Under the pieces are notes generated by a model. The model did no database searches. It was given only the letters and a program-made list of their open reading frames with translations, and had not been told where the DNA came from. Of a stretch of DNA of 5,577 nt, positions 1-5,432 are shown piece by piece; within the stretch, counting starts at the first letter, position 1; each line of letters opens with the position of its first letter. The position numbers were made by a program, and so were the translations under genes. The stretch is from Candidatus Falkowbacteria bacterium HGW-Falkowbacteria-2 (GTDB lineage Bacteria > Patescibacteriota > Patescibacteriia > Patescibacteriales > UBA12465), in contig PHAH01000056.1 of assembly GCA_002841655.1 (NCBI GenBank), positions 1 through 5,577 on the forward strand, in the 5' to 3' direction.

Positions 1-366
1 ACCGATACCGATGTTGGCTGGGAAGTTATAGTTTCCGCCACCAGTGTTGCTGCCGAAATAACCACCAGAGACATTGGCGGCATTAAGGGTGCCAGACAAA
101 GCACCAGTGATGCTCGTTGCTCTCAGTGCGCCATTAATATCTAACGCGTAAGTAGAAGATGTTGCAGTGTTGATACTAAAAAGACCGTCGAGACGTGAAC
201 CACTCTTCGCGACAAAGTCGAGAACGAGATTGTTCCACTCGCTCGCGGCCAAAGTTCCGGTCACGGGTTTGTTGTAATCGCCTGTTACTGCTTGTGCAGA
301 AACACCATATAAAAAGGTGAAAAAAAGCGAGATAACAAAAATTGGCAGCCTATATTTAGGTGCCAT
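1..366 (-). CDS. Secreted fibre/adhesin-like surface protein, N-terminal 122 residues (C-terminus off the window)
   Basis: Reading down from the ATG at 366-364, the frame is open for 122 codons to the window edge, so the 3' end is missing. Residues 1-26 form a clear Sec signal peptide: basic MAPKYR, a hydrophobic stretch PIFVISLFFTFLYG, then VSAQA with likely cleavage after Ala26. The mature part begins VTGDYNKPVTGTLAASEWNN, followed by LVLDFVAKSG. It continues with Gly/Asn/Ser/Thr-rich, beta-prone sequence containing ALDINGALRATSITGALSGT and GGYFGSNTGGGNYNFPANIG. I recognise this as a common type of large surface protein in Patescibacteria, usually continuing into repeats such as GIGTTSP. 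Its tail-fibre or pilus-tip-adhesin resemblance is inferred. It has its own promoter and follows the minor-pilin operon, which fits a cell-surface or pilus-associated role. No strong Shine-Dalgarno is seen. The ATG is chosen because the signal peptide begins there; an in-frame TAA lies upstream at 417-415. Confidence 0.85.
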   Translation of the reverse strand, partial: MAPKYRLPIFVISLFFTFLYGVSAQAVTGDYNKPVTGTLAASEWNNLVLDFVAKSGSRLDGLFSINTATSSTYALDINGALRATSITGALSGTLNAANVSGGYFGSNTGGGNYNFPANIGIG

Positions 367-436
367 TAAAAACAACTTTTTTTGTCTCGGGGTAGTCAGC
401 ACAATGGGCTTCTTTTATCGGACTTTTCTTACCTAA

Positions 437-465
437 ATTATACCACTAATTCAAATTCATGGAAA
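437..465 (-). promoter_or_regulatory. Extended -10 promoter for the left-edge surface protein gene
   Basis: On the minus strand TGG-TATAAT (445-437) is a perfect extended -10 element. TTTCCA at 465-460 matches the -35 consensus at four of six positions, with a 17-base spacer. Transcription would start near 430, giving a leader of about 64 bases before the ATG at 366. I see no convincing riboswitch or hairpin in that leader. The promoter lies just downstream of the terminator of the preceding operon, so this gene is probably a separate transcription unit. Confidence 0.7.
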
Positions 466-500
466 GCTTTTTCAGCGTGAAAAATTAGCCATAAAGCCAC

Positions 501-525
501 AAAAAAACGCCCTGCTAAAGGGCGT
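501..525 (-). terminator. Intrinsic terminator ending the seven-gene pilin operon
   Basis: On the minus strand, ACGCCCT (525-519) pairs perfectly with AGGGCGT (513-507) around a five-base loop. The stem is followed by a run of T (507-501). It lies 22 bases past the stop codon of the PilX/GspK-like gene, as expected for the end of that operon, and upstream of the next promoter. Confidence 0.85.
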
Positions 526-547
526 CTGATTTAGGCATAAAAAAGGG

Positions 548-922
548 TTAAAAATTGAGCTCCACGCTCCGTTTTGTGTTCTGGTAACTCCCGATACTAG
601 TGAAGATTATCGGAGCAAAATGATCATAGTTAATTATATACGAACTCCCTATCGACAAAGTCGTTGTCCCGTAGACATTTTCCGTTCCTTCAAGATCAGT
701 GGTCTCATACATCGTGGTTTTACGAAAATCATACAACAACCGCTCCGCCCCCGCCTCCGCTGCGAAGTAGGCACGAGTCGATTGTGACTGTATCCCGCCC
801 ATCTTTAAGCCTGCAATCACCACTGAGGCGCCACCAAAGACAATGAGCATGATACCACTCAAGATAAATAGAGTTAGCAAGACGGCACTGCCCTTCTGGT
901 TGTATTTTTTGAAGTATTTCAT
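548..922 (-). CDS. PilX/GspK-like minor prepilin lacking Glu5
   Basis: A 124-residue protein with a short basic leader (MKYFKKYNQKG) and a hydrophobic helix SAVLLTLFILSGIMLIVFGG. Prepilin peptidase would cut after Gly11. The mature protein then has Leu, not Glu, at position 5. That is the known signature of GspK-type tip pseudopilins, which have no subunit above them to contact. Residues 50-64 (RAYFAAEAGAERLLY) match the post-helix segment typical of PilX/GspK-type proteins. The rest is a small domain of about 60 residues, much shorter than the roughly 300-residue classical GspK, so it is closer to PilX in size. It is the last gene of the operon, 3 bases after the PilW/GspJ-like stop, with only a weak GTGAT as a possible ribosome binding site. 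Role inferred: tip or priming subunit of a type IV pilus. Confidence 0.85.
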   Translation of the reverse strand: MKYFKKYNQKGSAVLLTLFILSGIMLIVFGGASVVIAGLKMGGIQSQSTRAYFAAEAGAERLLYDFRKTTMYETTDLEGTENVYGTTTLSIGSSYIINYDHFAPIIFTSIGSYQNTKRSVELNF

Positions 923-925
923 AGT

Positions 926-1492
926 CTAGTTATCACGATAGTAGCGAGAAGTAATGGTCGTTTGCACGGTCATCTCCGAATATGACGCTTCTCTCCCGAT
1001 GGCTTCCGCCATTAGGTTGATAGTGACATATGCCTGTTCATCAACTGGCTCCCTGACGTAGAAACGAAGGGATTTAATATTAATTTTAGCTGGCGTTAAA
1101 AATCCGCCAATCGCGTTGCCACCTGATTCTCTTACAACCTTAAAACGCAGAATGCCATTATCCTCGTCAAGCGAATAGGTAACACACTCGCCGTGATAGT
1201 TTTTCAAATGCAGGACATCGCCGTAGGTATTAGTGCTCGTTGCAAAGCGGGCGGTGTTCGGTATACTCGAACAAGCATTACTGGAGCGTTGGGCCATGCG
1301 AATTTCTTTGGAGATGACTTCATAGAAATACTTTACATTCTCTTGCACGTTCTGAGTAGCAATCGACTGTCTCTGACTATCTAAAATCATCTTAAAAATA
1401 CCCGTTAAAGCGAGCAAGATAATCACAAAAAGCGTTGTGGAAATCAACACTTCAATTAAACTCAGGCCTGGTTGTAGGGGGCGTATTTTCAT
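926..1492 (-). CDS. PilW/GspJ-like minor prepilin
   Basis: A 188-residue prepilin. The leader MKIRPLQPG is followed by LSLIEVLISTTLFVIILLAL, with cleavage expected after Gly9 and the conserved Glu at mature position 5 (Glu14). After the membrane helix comes the heptad-like stretch QRQSIATQNVQENVKYFYEV and then ISKEIRMAQ, typical of the GspJ/PilW group. Cys74 and Cys103 could form a disulfide. The C-terminus TVQTTITSRYYRD is also typical of the group. The start is the ATG at 1492-1490. A TTG at 1501-1499 is in frame, but a perfect 8-base Shine-Dalgarno (1508-1501) sits 8 bases before the ATG and would overlap the TTG. The gene begins one base after the stop of the GspH-like gene (TAA-T-ATG), implying coupled translation. 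Role inferred: bridging minor pilin of the tip complex. Confidence 0.88.
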   Translation of the reverse strand: MKIRPLQPGLSLIEVLISTTLFVIILLALTGIFKMILDSQRQSIATQNVQENVKYFYEVISKEIRMAQRSSNACSSIPNTARFATSTNTYGDVLHLKNYHGECVTYSLDEDNGILRFKVVRESGGNAIGGFLTPAKINIKSLRFYVREPVDEQAYVTINLMAEAIGREASYSEMTVQTTITSRYYRDN

Positions 1493-1493
1493 A

Positions 1494-2057
1494 TTAATCA
1501 ATCACCTCAATTAAGCCCAAAAAATTAACTCGCACCGTCTTCGTAGAGTTATTTACATTCTCTTTTAATTTTATCTCCACAACAGTCCCTGTCCCTGTAT
1601 CAGTCTTGATGCGGGTAATCGGATCTGGCGGTAAAAAGGTGATAACCGCTTTAGCCTTAGCTACACCATTAACCGTGATACTTTCAATGTTTATGTTTGG
1701 AGACAGCTCAATAGTCCTTCCGCCCAGAACGGTCATAGATTCAGTGTCCTGATATAGTTCGTCGTCATTTTCGTCAGCAAAAATAATATATTTTCGATAT
1801 TCTTGCGGATCTGAAGTAACAAAAATACCCCAGCCACCCGCTGGCACTTCCCCGTCATACTTAATAAGACCAAGCGCATTCGCCTGCGCATACCGGAAAT
1901 CAGAAACCATCGTCTGAGCCGTCATAATCACGTCGGTGCGCCGATTCGAGCTGTGATAGTTCGCCAAAAACAAACCGGTGAGCAAAGTGATGATGCTCAT
2001 ACTGACGATTAGTTCGAGCAAGGTATAGCCCGATTTGTGTGCATATTTTTTATTCAT
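1494..2057 (-). CDS. FimU/GspH-like minor prepilin
   Basis: A 187-residue prepilin. The leader MNKKYAHKSG precedes YTLLELIVSMSIITLLTGLF, with cleavage expected after Gly10 and Glu at mature position 5 (Glu15). Residues 45-63 (MTAQTMVSDFRYAQANALG) match the post-helix region of GspH/FimT/FimU proteins, and VPAGGWGIFV (71-80) plus IIFADENDDELYQDTE (91-106) match their beta-rich head. The acidic DENDDELYQD stretch could bind calcium, which is inference only. The frame extends upstream to 2129, but that extension overlaps the PilV-like gene and would put 34 residues before the cleavage Gly. The ATG at 2057-2055 gives a normal leader and lies one base after the upstream TAG. No nearby Shine-Dalgarno is visible, so translation probably depends on coupling. 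Confidence 0.88.
   Translation of the reverse strand: MNKKYAHKSGYTLLELIVSMSIITLLTGLFLANYHSSNRRTDVIMTAQTMVSDFRYAQANALGLIKYDGEVPAGGWGIFVTSDPQEYRKYIIFADENDDELYQDTESMTVLGGRTIELSPNINIESITVNGVAKAKAVITFLPPDPITRIKTDTGTGTVVEIKLKENVNNSTKTVRVNFLGLIEVID
1501..1508 (-). promoter_or_regulatory. Strong Shine-Dalgarno deciding the start of the PilW/GspJ-like gene
   Basis: GAGGTGAT on the minus strand is fully complementary to the usual 16S anti-Shine-Dalgarno (ATCACCTC) and stands 8 bases before the ATG at 1492. It is encoded inside the last codons of the GspH-like gene. It is the only strong ribosome binding site among the operon's junctions. Confidence 0.8.
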
Positions 2058-2058
2058 A

Positions 2059-2577
2059 CTATCGCCAATTATATAACTCCGTCTCCGCCTCAAAGCGAAA
2101 GGCTCGCCCTCTTTCCATCCAGGTAACAATCGCCTTCACCGACATACTGGAAGTGGCCGCATTGATAGTCACCACACGATGATATGGGGTGAGAGTGCTC
2201 GCCACACTGAAAACTTCTGGTGCTCGATACCAGTTGCTGCTATCAATCGTTAACTGACACTCGCTTGGTCCTGTCACCGCCCGCAGGCTCGGCTTATAGT
2301 AGTCGGCGCAATAGGTCCCAGTATCTAGTCCCTCTTGCCAATCCACCCCTTTAATCCAATTCGTATCACGTAGTTGTCTGACAACTTCAATTCCCTCCTG
2401 AGCCAGTTGATAGGCAATAATATTGCCCTTGTTAATCGTCTGCGCTTGGATACTCTGGGTCGCCAAATTCGCCACCCCGATTATACCCAAAGAAACAATC
2501 ATCAAAACAACCATGATTTCAATTAAACTGAAACCATGGGCGTTTTGGCGCAATTTGGCGATAATTCTTTTTGGCAT
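2059..2577 (-). CDS. PilV/GspI-like minor prepilin
   Basis: A 172-residue prepilin. The leader MPKRIIAKLRQNAHG is followed by the textbook class III N-terminus FSLIEIMVVLMIVSLGIIGV, with cleavage expected after Gly15 and Glu at mature position 5 (Glu20). The helix continues into AYQLAQEGIEVVRQLRDTNW (55-74), a hallmark of PilV/GspI-like proteins, especially those of Patescibacteria. Cys90 and Cys107 may form a disulfide loop in the head domain. The protein ends RFEAETELYNWR, a typical closing strand. The ATG lies two bases after the stop of the secreted surface protein gene, and the PilV-like stop is one base before the GspH-like ATG. No clear Shine-Dalgarno is present. Role inferred: first of four minor pilins forming the tip or priming complex of a type IV pilus; orthology to PilV versus GspI cannot be settled by eye. 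Confidence 0.9.
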   Translation of the reverse strand: MPKRIIAKLRQNAHGFSLIEIMVVLMIVSLGIIGVANLATQSIQAQTINKGNIIAYQLAQEGIEVVRQLRDTNWIKGVDWQEGLDTGTYCADYYKPSLRAVTGPSECQLTIDSSNWYRAPEVFSVASTLTPYHRVVTINAATSSMSVKAIVTWMERGRAFRFEAETELYNWR

Positions 2578-2579
2578 TT

Positions 2580-3938
2580 TTATTCAGCTTTCACTTCCTT
2601 CCAAATAGGTAGCTGGAAGTTAATGGTAAGCACTGGTGTGGTCATAGAACAAGTATAGAGATCGGTATCCGTTACGCTCAGAGTAACGGTTTGCGGACGG
2701 ATGTTGGCAAAGATAATCGAAGTCGTTGCACTAGTAGATGCTAGGATTTGAGCGGCCGCATCGCTTGCTGTCCATTGATACTGACAAGCCAAGCCGACAC
2801 AAGGAAACGAGGTACTAGGCGAAGCAGTGGTGTAATAGCTTGAGCTACTCACAAACTCAGTACTCGTTCCCACTAAGATTTCAAAGGGGCTCCAGGTAAA
2901 GTATGGGGTGGGAAATTCATGACGATAGGTCGTGAAGGTGAGATTGGGATTAACCGGATTGGCGGTGGCGTTTCCGGCAATATTATCAGTCAGCACGCCG
3001 AAGGTATTGGTGTCGAATTGGAAATATTCAGTTGGCTCATCATTTTCGTTCCACAACTGCAACCACCAATAGTAGCTGGTATTGTAGGTCGGCGTAAAGG
3101 CACACATCGGTCCCGGACAAACGAGCTGTGTAGCAGAGCCACCAAGCTTGCCTGAGTCAAAGACCGGGCTAGAAGTACTGTTCGTGGTATTAATCACTAC
3201 TCGATAGGCTGTTTGTGTACCACTTCGTCTCAACCACTTGAAAACCGCCTTGCGCGCACCGCCGGTACAAGCCTCACTGAAACTCCAATTTGGACCTGAC
3301 ATCTCTTTCAGTTCCAGCTTCCATAGCCAGACCTTGTAGTCTTCAGTGGCACAACTGGAATCATTGCTACAGTTGAAACTAATTGACCCGAAAGTTGAAG
3401 AGGCATACCCAGAGAAAATACCAGGTTGCGGAGCCAGATAGTTAGTCATGGTCGTTTGAGGAACGATGGTGCTATTTAACTCTATCCAGCGACCATCAAC
3501 TACAACTCTTCCCCAGCCATATACACGCTGATCATTTTCGTTATAGCAAGCGGTACACTGATTAGCGGCGTTACATTGGTTAAGACAGTTTACATTAAAG
3601 GCATAGTTATCGGGTGGCGCTACCGCCGGAGCGAAATCAATGAAGCCAAGAACGGGATTCCAAGCTTCGCCCGAGAAATTATCATCTGCATCCAGGTGCA
3701 CTCCGTGCTGCGAAAGCGAGCAAGCAGGCACGTTGAAGCGGAAGGTGAAAGTGAATGGAAAACGTCCAGCAAAATCATCATCCAAACAGTTGAAACTAAT
3801 TAATCCATACAAGGGATTGAAAGCGCGCCCACGCACATTATCATTAATCGATGCTCTAGCGCCATTAAAAAAAGCGGACAGAAGTAACGCCGCCATGGGT
3901 AGGGATAATAATAGTAGTTTGCGCCAACGCATAAGCAT
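2580..3938 (-). CDS. Cysteine-rich secreted multi-domain surface protein, candidate pilus-linked adhesin
   Basis: 452 residues. The signal peptide is MLMRWRK plus the hydrophobic LLLLSLPMAALLLSAFF, with likely cleavage after Ala29 (motif ARA). Residues 37-190 hold degenerate copies of a Patescibacterial surface repeat (G-x-A-x(4)-G-x-I-x-F-N-C): GRAFNPLYGLISFNC (37-51), GEAWNPVLGFIDFA (90-103), a weaker GWGRVVVDGRWIELN (141-155) and GYASSTFGSISFNC (177-190). A four-cysteine cluster, C118-x3-C-x5-C-x2-C131, is inserted between them. Residues about 218-310 look fibronectin type III-like (AYRVVIN, SPVFDSGKL, YNTSYYWWLQLWN). Residues about 340-440 look PKD/Ig-like (FTWSP, YQWTASDAA, TVTLSVTDTDLYTC). 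There are 14 cysteines in total, probably in disulfides. No sortase signal or C-terminal membrane anchor is visible. The start codon directly abuts the ybeY stop (TAG-ATG); Met3 is an alternative start. Lying immediately upstream of four minor pilins, it may be exported with or bound to the pilus; this is inference. Confidence 0.8.
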   Translation of the reverse strand: MLMRWRKLLLLSLPMAALLLSAFFNGARASINDNVRGRAFNPLYGLISFNCLDDDFAGRFPFTFTFRFNVPACSLSQHGVHLDADDNFSGEAWNPVLGFIDFAPAVAPPDNYAFNVNCLNQCNAANQCTACYNENDQRVYGWGRVVVDGRWIELNSTIVPQTTMTNYLAPQPGIFSGYASSTFGSISFNCSNDSSCATEDYKVWLWKLELKEMSGPNWSFSEACTGGARKAVFKWLRRSGTQTAYRVVINTTNSTSSPVFDSGKLGGSATQLVCPGPMCAFTPTYNTSYYWWLQLWNENDEPTEYFQFDTNTFGVLTDNIAGNATANPVNPNLTFTTYRHEFPTPYFTWSPFEILVGTSTEFVSSSSYYTTASPSTSFPCVGLACQYQWTASDAAAQILASTSATTSIIFANIRPQTVTLSVTDTDLYTCSMTTPVLTINFQLPIWKEVKAE

Positions 3939-4385
3939 CTATTTTTCTGCCTTCATTATACCATTTTTCACTAGTTCTTTCATCATTTTTTCGCCCGCTG
4001 TAATCATCGCTAATCGTTCGTTCTCTTTTTCATCGTCGAGACCAGATAAATGCAGTAATCCGTGTAGTAAGAGGAAAATTAATATATATTCAAAGGATTT
4101 TTTTCCGCCAAAGACTTCTATATACTTTTGAGGACGACGACAATCATTAAGGTTAATAAATATCTCCCCTAAAGCACCAAGGGATCCAGGAAAAGTAAGA
4201 ATGTCCGTAGGTTTGTCCTTCCCCCGGTAGTCGCGATTAAGGGTATGCAGTCTTTTGTCTCCGGCTAACACCAATGATAATTCACCTTGCAGGCGAAGTT
4301 TCTTGGCTGCATATGTAGCCGCCTTTATAACGAGCTTCTGCGGAAGACGTTGTGCGGTGAAGTTTGTAATGTCAATTGAAAACAT
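3939..4385 (-). CDS. ybeY: YbeY, rRNA maturation endoribonuclease, with a His-to-Asp change in the metal site
   Basis: 148 residues, a normal length for YbeY, a cytoplasmic metal-dependent RNase involved in 16S rRNA 3'-end maturation and ribosome quality control. Family motifs are present in order: LNRDYRGKDKPTDILTFPG (49-67), with Arg54 matching the conserved Arg59 of the E. coli enzyme; GEIFIN (73-78); and LLLHGLLHLSGLDDEKENER (105-124), the metal-binding motif. The family pattern is H-x3-H-x5-H. Here His108 and His112 are kept, but the third ligand is Asp118 (codon GAT, 4034-4032). Asp can still bind zinc, so the enzyme may be active. The gene starts 4 bases after the femAB-like stop and its stop touches the start of the surface protein gene, so it is co-transcribed with cell-wall and pilus genes. 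No Shine-Dalgarno is visible. Confidence 0.95.
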   Translation of the reverse strand: MFSIDITNFTAQRLPQKLVIKAATYAAKKLRLQGELSLVLAGDKRLHTLNRDYRGKDKPTDILTFPGSLGALGEIFINLNDCRRPQKYIEVFGGKKSFEYILIFLLLHGLLHLSGLDDEKENERLAMITAGEKMMKELVKNGIMKAEK

Positions 4386-4389
4386 AGAC

Positions 4390-5361
4390 TCAAAATAAGC
4401 GACGAAGTCGAGCTAATAAAGAATATATAGTAAAACTCAATTCATTAAGGACAATTATGAAAGTGCCGAGGTAGTTTTTCTCGTAGCCCCCAAAGCCACG
4501 TTTAAAGCGCGTAACGCCGGGCCATTTTTTTTCATCAATACCGTAGAAATCATACACCAAACACTTCTCTGCTTTCGCCTTTTGAATCATCCGCCATTGT
4601 AATAAGAATGGGGCCATGTGTTCCCGTCCTGTATCCCCCGACGCACCATGCATATAAATCGCTCGTCCTTCGTAAAACGAAAAAATGCCGGCGGCTAACA
4701 GTGCCCCATCCTTCTTCGCAAGCCACAGCTGAATCGCGCCCTTGCTGGCTGTAATAAGGCGACGGTAGTGAGCTAGACTATGCCCCCGGAAGCGATCACG
4801 TGTTGTTGTCTTTTGCATTAGACTATAGAAAGATTCGATGTCCGCTTCTCGGCCCTGTTCAATCACCACCCCCCTTTTTTCAGCCAGCCGGATATTATAT
4901 CGCGTTTTCTGATGCATCTCCTGTAATAACTCTTCTTCACTCTTCTTTAAATCCAAAAACAAAGTATGTGGCGGCTGAATGTGAGTTTGAGCGTCCCAGA
5001 AATTTATCTCTCCCCATCCAGTGGGCTCAAAACGTAAAGCAATGGCATTATACTCTCTCGCCTTTAATTTCAAATCAGCAATCAACTTATCCCAAACTTC
5101 CTTCCCATTCTCAGCCGTGAGACAAATCGGTCCTCGGGGCACATACCAAAATTTAAAGCCACCTTTCTGGCTCTCTAAAACCTGCGCGAAGGCCACGACT
5201 TCCCCTAGTGATTGCCAGCCGTAGCGATATACCTTAAGACTGGCCGCCTCGTTAATGGAACGCCAAACACCCGACTGCAAAATCTCCGCTCCCTCAGCCA
5301 TTCCAGCTAAAGCACGGTCCCAATTCTCATCACTAAGGTTGTCTATCATCTTTAATTCCAT
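4390..5361 (-). CDS. FemAB/FemX-like peptidoglycan bridge aminoacyl transferase
   Basis: 323 residues, close to single-unit FemX enzymes. The family transfers amino acids from aminoacyl-tRNA to lipid-linked peptidoglycan precursors at the inner face of the membrane; substrate and amino acid are unknown here. Visible motifs: FWYVPRGP (71-78), ALRFEPTGW (108-116), QPPHTLFLDLKKSEEELLQ (129-147) running into MHQKTRYNIRLAEKRGV (149-165), LWLAKKDGALLAAGIFSFYE (212-231), IYMHGASGD (235-243), VYDFYGID (269-276), and GVTRFKRGFGG (282-292). These cover both GNAT-like halves, with no long coiled-coil arm between them. ATG 5361 is chosen because MELKMIDNLSDENW resembles the usual family opening; Met5 (5349) is the alternative. 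It is the first gene of the operon, directly after an extended -10 promoter. Its TGA stop argues for the standard genetic code. Confidence 0.92.
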   Translation of the reverse strand: MELKMIDNLSDENWDRALAGMAEGAEILQSGVWRSINEAASLKVYRYGWQSLGEVVAFAQVLESQKGGFKFWYVPRGPICLTAENGKEVWDKLIADLKLKAREYNAIALRFEPTGWGEINFWDAQTHIQPPHTLFLDLKKSEEELLQEMHQKTRYNIRLAEKRGVVIEQGREADIESFYSLMQKTTTRDRFRGHSLAHYRRLITASKGAIQLWLAKKDGALLAAGIFSFYEGRAIYMHGASGDTGREHMAPFLLQWRMIQKAKAEKCLVYDFYGIDEKKWPGVTRFKRGFGGYEKNYLGTFIIVLNELSFTIYSLLARLRRLF

Positions 5362-5367
5362 ATTTTA

Positions 5368-5376
5368 AGTATAGCA
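5368..5376 (-). promoter_or_regulatory. Extended -10 promoter of the seven-gene operon
   Basis: TGC-TATACT on the minus strand (5376-5368) is an extended -10 element. No good -35 is found: at 17-base spacing the sequence is GTTTTT, inside the T-tract of the upstream terminator, so recognition would rely on the TGn extension. With standard spacing, transcription would start at 5361, the A of the first ATG, giving a leaderless transcript. If Met5 is the real start, the leader would be 12 bases. Confidence 0.65.
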
Positions 5377-5384
5377 TATGGACT

Positions 5385-5419
5385 AAAACAAAAAACCTCT
5401 CCCCAGAGGGAGAGGTTTT
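5385..5419 (-). terminator. Intrinsic terminator after the pilin gene at the right edge
   Basis: On the minus strand AAAACCTCTCCC (5419-5408) pairs over 12 bases with GGGAGAGGTTTT (5403-5392) around a four-base loop. The stem is followed by TTTTTTGTTTT (5395-5385), partly overlapping its end. It begins 13 bases past the pilin stop codon and separates that gene from the femAB-led operon. Confidence 0.93.
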
Positions 5420-5432
5420 CACTAAAAGTTGT

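Noticed and set aside
367..430. Riboswitch or structured leader before the left-edge gene
   Set aside because: The 64-base leader shows no convincing stem or known aptamer pattern by eye.
1499..1501. TTG start for the PilW/GspJ-like protein
   Set aside because: The Shine-Dalgarno GAGGTGAT overlaps this codon, while the ATG at 1492 is 8 bases downstream of it.
2058..2129. Longer start for the GspH-like protein (25th residue upstream extension)
   Set aside because: It would overlap the PilV-like gene by 71 bases and put 34 residues before the prepilin cleavage Gly. The ATG at 2057 gives a normal 10-residue leader.
3640..4131. 163-codon open frame on the plus strand
   Set aside because: It lies antisense across the start of the surface protein gene and the end of ybeY. 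Its product is low-complexity Ser/Lys/Arg-rich with no recognisable motif, and both genes beneath it are strongly supported.
4390..4392. Possible TGA recoding, as in some CPR lineages
   Set aside because: TGA ends the FemAB-like gene at the expected family length, directly before ybeY, and no coding frame here contains an in-frame TGA.
4800..5224. Two plus-strand open frames antisense to the FemAB-like gene
   Set aside because: They are shadows of a well-conserved coding frame, with no Shine-Dalgarno or domain.
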